The notes under the pieces were generated by a model. That model was not told the DNA's origin, did not search any database, and worked only from the letters and a program-made list of their open reading frames with translations. This document shows, piece after piece, positions 60,116 through 64,000 of a DNA stretch of 64,000 nt. Within the stretch, counting starts at the first letter, position 1. Every line of letters starts with the position of its first letter. The position numbers and the translations under genes are program-made. The DNA comes from Macrostomum hystrix (Eukaryota > Platyhelminthes > Macrostomidae), in contig CATNEN010000029.1 in NCBI GenBank assembly GCA_950097015.1, forward strand, positions 992,001-1,056,000, written 5' to 3'.

Positions 60116-60716
60116 GTTTGCTATGATTTATGATATTTTATTTACGAAATGAAAAAAAAAATCAAAATAATCTTCAATCACTACTGGCTGAAAATTAGTC
60201 TAAATGATTTGACGCAGTGCAGAATCGAACCCTAGCCTAGCCTATAACCTATTCCTAGTGCCTACACATCGGCTATTCCGACTGTTGGTTGGTGGGTGCA
60301 AAAATCAGCCTTATAAAATGAATTCTCAAAGTTCTGGCTTTGTACAATGAAGTGAGAAAATAGAGTACACTCAGTCTCGCGGTTGGTTGTGTACATTGAT
60401 TTCAAATTTGTCTCCAGAGTGCAGGCTTCTAACTCAGTCAGCGAGGGGGTGTTGCGCAATTTGACGATGCAATTCCAATTCAGCGGCAGTGAGTAAAATT
60501 CTCAATAGGCCAAGATGGTTTGACCTTTGAAAAATCATGTTTTTCGAATATTTAATCCCTTTAGCAATAAAGTTAGGCTTAATAAAAATACGTGTAAAAT
60601 TGTCCCCATATTTGGCATCTTTTGGTGAAGAAATGGTGAAAATCGGTTGAGCCGTTCGGAAGAAAATCAATTACAACCAACCAACCAACCAACCATTTCA
60701 TTTTTAGTATAGTGGA
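60116..60716 (-). other. 5' module of element B
   Basis: Near-identical counterpart of 56376-56977, including the tRNA-like B box and the CCGAACGGCTCAACCGATTT stretch. Confidence 0.7.
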
Positions 60717-60809
60717 CTAGCAAGTTTTGCCCCCCTTCGGGGAGCAGAAATATTTTTAATTCGTCTTGTATATACTTTTTAGCAGCTGAATTTACATCTT
60801 TTTAAAGCT

Positions 60810-62470
60810 ACAATGATCCCCCAGTTGACAATGATCAACCAGTTGACAATGATCCCCCAGTTGACAATGATTCCCCAGTTGACAATGATCCCCTAATTGA
60901 TGATGATCACCCAGTTGACAATGATCCCCTAATTGATGATGATCACCCAGTTGACAATGATCCCCTAATTGATGATGATCACCCAGTTGACAATAATCCC
61001 CCAGTTGACAAAGATCCCCTAGTTGACAATGAACCCCCAGTTGACAAGGATCCCCCAGTTGATGATGACTCCCCATTGATGATGATCCCCAGTTGACAAT
61101 GATCCCCCAGTTGACAATGATCCCACAGTTGACAATGATCCCACAGTTGACAATGAACCTCCAATTGACAACGATCCCCCAGTTGACAATGATCCCCCAG
61201 TTGATGATGATCAACCAGTTGACAATGATCCCACAGTTGACAATGATCCCCCAGTTGACAATGATCCCCTAGTTCACAATGATCCCCCAGATGATGATGA
61301 TCCCCCAGTTGATGATGATCACCCAGTTGACAATGATCCCACAGTTGACAATGATCCCCCAGTTCACAATGATCCCCCAGATAATGATGATCCACCAGTT
61401 GAAGATGATCACTCTGTTGACAATGATCCCCCAGTTGATGATGATCACCCAGTTGACAATTATCTCCCAGTTGACTATGATCCCCCATTGATGATGATCC
61501 CCAGTTGACAATGTTACCCCAGTTGGCCATTACCCCCTAGTTGACAATGATCCCCCAGTTGACAATGATCCCCCAGTTGACAATGATCCCCTAATTGATG
61601 ATGATCACCCAGTTGACAATGATCCCCTAATTGATGATGATCACCCAGTTGACAATGATCCCCTAATTGATGATGATCACCCAGTTGACAATAATCCCCC
61701 AGTTGACAAAGATCCCCTAGTTGACAATGAACCCCCAGTTGACAAGGATCCCCCAGTTGATGATGACTCCCCATTGATGATGATCCCCAGTTGACAATGA
61801 TCCCCCAGTTGACAATGATCCCACAGTTGACAATGATCCCACAGTTGACAATGAACCTCCAATTGACAACGATCCCCCAGTTGACAATGATCCCCCAGTT
61901 GATGATGATCAACCAGTTGACAATGATCCCACAGTTGACAATGATCCCCCAGTTGACAATGATCCCCTAGTTCACAATGATCCCCCAGATGATGATGATC
62001 CCCCAGTTGATGATGATCACCCAGTTGACAATGATCCCACAGTTGACATTGATCCCCCAGTTTACAATGATCCCACAGTTGACAATGATCCCCCAGTTCA
62101 CAATGATCCCCCAGATAATGATGATCCACCAGTTGAAGATGATCACTCTGTTGACAATGATCCCCCAGTTGATGATGATCACCCAGTTGACAATTATCTC
62201 CCAGTTGACTATGATCCCCCATTGATGATGATCCCCAGTTGACAATGTTACCCCAGTTGGCCATTACCCCCTAGTTGACAATGATCCCCCAGTTGATGAT
62301 GATCACCCAGTTGACAATGATCTCCCAGTTGACCATGATCCCCCATTTGATGATGACTCCCAAATGATGATGATCCCCATTTGACAATGATCCCCAGTTG
62401 ACCATGATCCCCCATTTGATGATGATTCCCCAGTTTACAATTAACCCACAGTTGACGATTATCCCCCAGT
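60810..62470. repeat. 19-bp minisatellite of element C
   Basis: About 87 units. A block of about 0.7 kb is duplicated: CCCTAATTGATGATGATCAC starts at 60891 and 61588, and GTTACCCCAGTTGGCCATTA at 61513 and 62247. The second copy carries about two extra units. Confidence 0.95.
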
Positions 62471-62474
62471 TCTG

Positions 62475-62995
62475 ATTTAGCTATGATTCAAACTCTGGTT
62501 TTGCAATGATTTAAACTCTGGTTTAGCCATGATTCAGACGCTGGTTGGCCATGATTCAAACGCTGGTTTAGCCATGATTCAAACTCTGGTTTAGCCATGA
62601 TTGAAACTCTGGTTTAGCCATGACTCAAACTCTGGTTTAGCCATGATTCAAACTCTGGTTTATCCATGATTCAAACTCTTGTTTAGCCATGACTCAAACT
62701 CTGGTTTAGCCATGATTCAAACTCTGGTTTATCCATGATTCAAACTCTTGTTTAGCCATGATTCAAACGCTGGTTTTGCCATGATTCAAACTCTGGTTTA
62801 GCCATGATTGAAACTCTGGTTTAGCCATGACTCAAACTCTGGTTTAGCCATGATTCAAACTCTGGTTTATCCATGATTCAAACTCTTGTTTAGCCATGAC
62901 TCAAACTCTGGTTTAGCCATGATTCAAACTCTGGTTTATCCATGATTCAAACTCTTGTTTAGCCATGATTCAAACGCTGGTTTTGCCATGAGAAC
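62475..62995. repeat. 23-bp minisatellite of element C
   Basis: About 22 units, with variants GGTTTATCC, CTCTTGTTTAGCC and GACTCAAAC repeated in a fixed order as a larger block. Confidence 0.94.
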
Positions 62996-62999
62996 TAAT

Positions 63000-63298
63000 T
63001 TCCCCAGCAGCAGAGAACTAATTCCCCCAGCAGCAGAGAACTAATTCCCCCAGCAGCAGAGAACTAATTCCCCCAGCAGCAGAGAACTAATTCCCCCAGC
63101 AGCAGAGAACTAATTCCCCCAGCAGCAGAGAACTAATTCCCCCAGCAGCAGAGAACTAATTCCCCCAGCAGCAGAGAACTAATTCCCCCAGCAGCAGAGA
63201 ACTAATTCCCCCAGCAGCAGAGAACTAATTCCCCCAGCAGCAGAGAACTAATTCCCCCAGCAGCAGAGAACTAATTCCCCCAGCAGCAGAGAACTAAT
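63000..63298. repeat. 23-bp CAG-containing minisatellite in element C
   Basis: Thirteen nearly identical units with AACTAATTCCCCCAGCAGCA plus GAG, spaced exactly 23 bp. It directly joins the other 23-bp array at GCCATGAGAACTAATTTCCC. Near absence of variants indicates recent expansion. Confidence 0.95.
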
Positions 63299-64000
63299 GT
63301 TCTCCAAACAGAAGAGAACCTCCATAATACGAGAATGGAGGCTACTTGCAGGCTACCAAACTCGCAGCAAGAAATGTTTGCCCTTTTCTTTGACAGGAAA
63401 CCATTGCCCCTGAATAGCATAGAAACGATGTATCCATCGTTTTACTCAGCCCAGAAGGCAACAAATATCTCCTGTTACATCTCCTGTTACATGTGGCACG
63501 GTAGATACATTTAGAAAACTGTTAAACACATTTAGAAAATCGTTGAGCACTTTAGAAAACGGTTTCGATCAGTGTTCGTCGAATAAAGTTTTATAATTAT
63601 TATTATTAAATAAGCTATTTTTTTGATCGAATAACGCTTAAAACAATGCTCAAAAAATAGAAAAATTTGAAATAATTTACGCTCTTAGCTGCGCTCAATA
63701 TTTTTGCTATACCAATGCCACGCGGGCGAGAAAAAGCACCGATGCAATCTAATAAAACTGACAGTGTCCGGCCCTATTCTAATTTAACCTTGTTTGGCCT
63801 CCTATTGAAAGCAATAGGAAAACTCGTTTTTCGAATATTTAATATTGTTAGCATTGAAGCAGACTAACGAAATTTTCAAGGTCTCATGCCAGTAAAATTT
63901 TGCATGTTTAGCAAAAAACGCGATCAAATTTGGTTGAGGCATTTAGCCTGTGTATCGAAATTCCACAGACAGACAGACTTTAGAGATTTAGTATAGTTGG
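63299..64000 (-). other. 5' module of element C
   Basis: Unique AT-rich DNA with no gene. It contains short pieces like TTTAGAAAACTGTTAAACAC at 63508-63530, resembling the 21-bp unit at 31870-32560, and the probable Helitron left end at the window edge. Confidence 0.55.

Larger units (their letters stand above)
56978..60716 (-). mobile_element. Helitron-like element B (3.7 kb)
   Basis: Same 3' end (CTAG at 56978-56981 plus hairpin) and same 5' end (minus strand TCCACTATACTAAAAATG). It starts at the very base after element A ends. Internal order is as in A: 19-bp array, 23-bp array, 5' module. Its 5' module has a (CCAA)n stretch at 60676-60695 that A lacks. Confidence 0.83.
60717..64000 (-). 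mobile_element. Helitron-like element C (reaches window edge)
   Basis: The CTAG (60717-60720) and hairpin 3' end directly follow element B. The 19-bp and 23-bp arrays keep the same order. The left part then differs: a third array (63000-63298) and a diverged 5' module that still shares GTTTTTCGAATATTTAAT with A and B. The last bases, read on the minus strand, are CCAACTATACTAAATCTC, one base short of the expected TC start. Confidence 0.75.

Noticed and set aside
57040-62264. Many ORFs with WGII or QLTMIPQ repeats
   Set aside because: Artefacts of the 19-bp array inside Helitron-like elements; present in all frames.

Overview
This window is nuclear DNA of an animal. Genes are split by GT-AG introns. 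It carries a nanos gene, a Ly6/uPAR-type (LU) surface protein and a seven-transmembrane peptide-type receptor, together with tRNA-derived SINEs, hAT-like and Helitron-like elements. It is a bilaterian. A repeat-rich lophotrochozoan such as a flatworm is a weak guess from general appearance only. About 60% of the 64 kb (my estimate from summed array lengths) is tandem repeat: more than 30 separate minisatellite arrays, most with a unit found nowhere else in the window.

Layout. Positions 968-2891 (minus strand) hold a complete three-exon nanos gene with a TATA box at 2987-2994; its first intron contains an old hAT-type copy filled by a 16-bp minisatellite. From 3.6 to 11.4 kb there are four large arrays and one SINE. 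At 11.9-12.5 kb (plus) lies the last coding exon of a GPI-anchored LU-domain protein. From 12.6 to 18.7 kb there are more arrays, including a 3.5-kb array with higher-order structure. At 18886-19278 (plus) is an intronless, GC3-rich 130-residue ORF of unknown family. Positions 22510-41339 (minus) hold one rhodopsin-family GPCR of 427 residues in five exons. All four splice junctions agree in phase, and its introns are built largely from minisatellites. Intron 1 (12.6 kb) also holds a SINE split by a hAT-type element that has 8-bp target duplications and a minisatellite interior.

From 41.9 kb on there are two more arrays and SINEs. Then 45989-64000 consists of three head-to-tail Helitron-like elements (10,989 bp, 3,739 bp and at least 3,284 bp), all in minus orientation. 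Each has a CTAG 3' end with the usual hairpin, each carries the same two internal minisatellites (19 bp and 23 bp) in the same order, and each has expanded them to a different degree. The 23-bp array of the first element is about 9.5 kb long and keeps exact 23-bp register. I consider this trio the most unusual object in the window.

The genes do not form an operon or pathway. nanos is a translational repressor of germ cells and stem cells, the LU protein is predicted at the cell surface, and the GPCR is predicted to be a neuropeptide receptor. What they share is a setting in which introns, probable 3' UTRs and transposons are all invaded by private tandem arrays. Nearly all long ORFs in the window are artefacts of these arrays.
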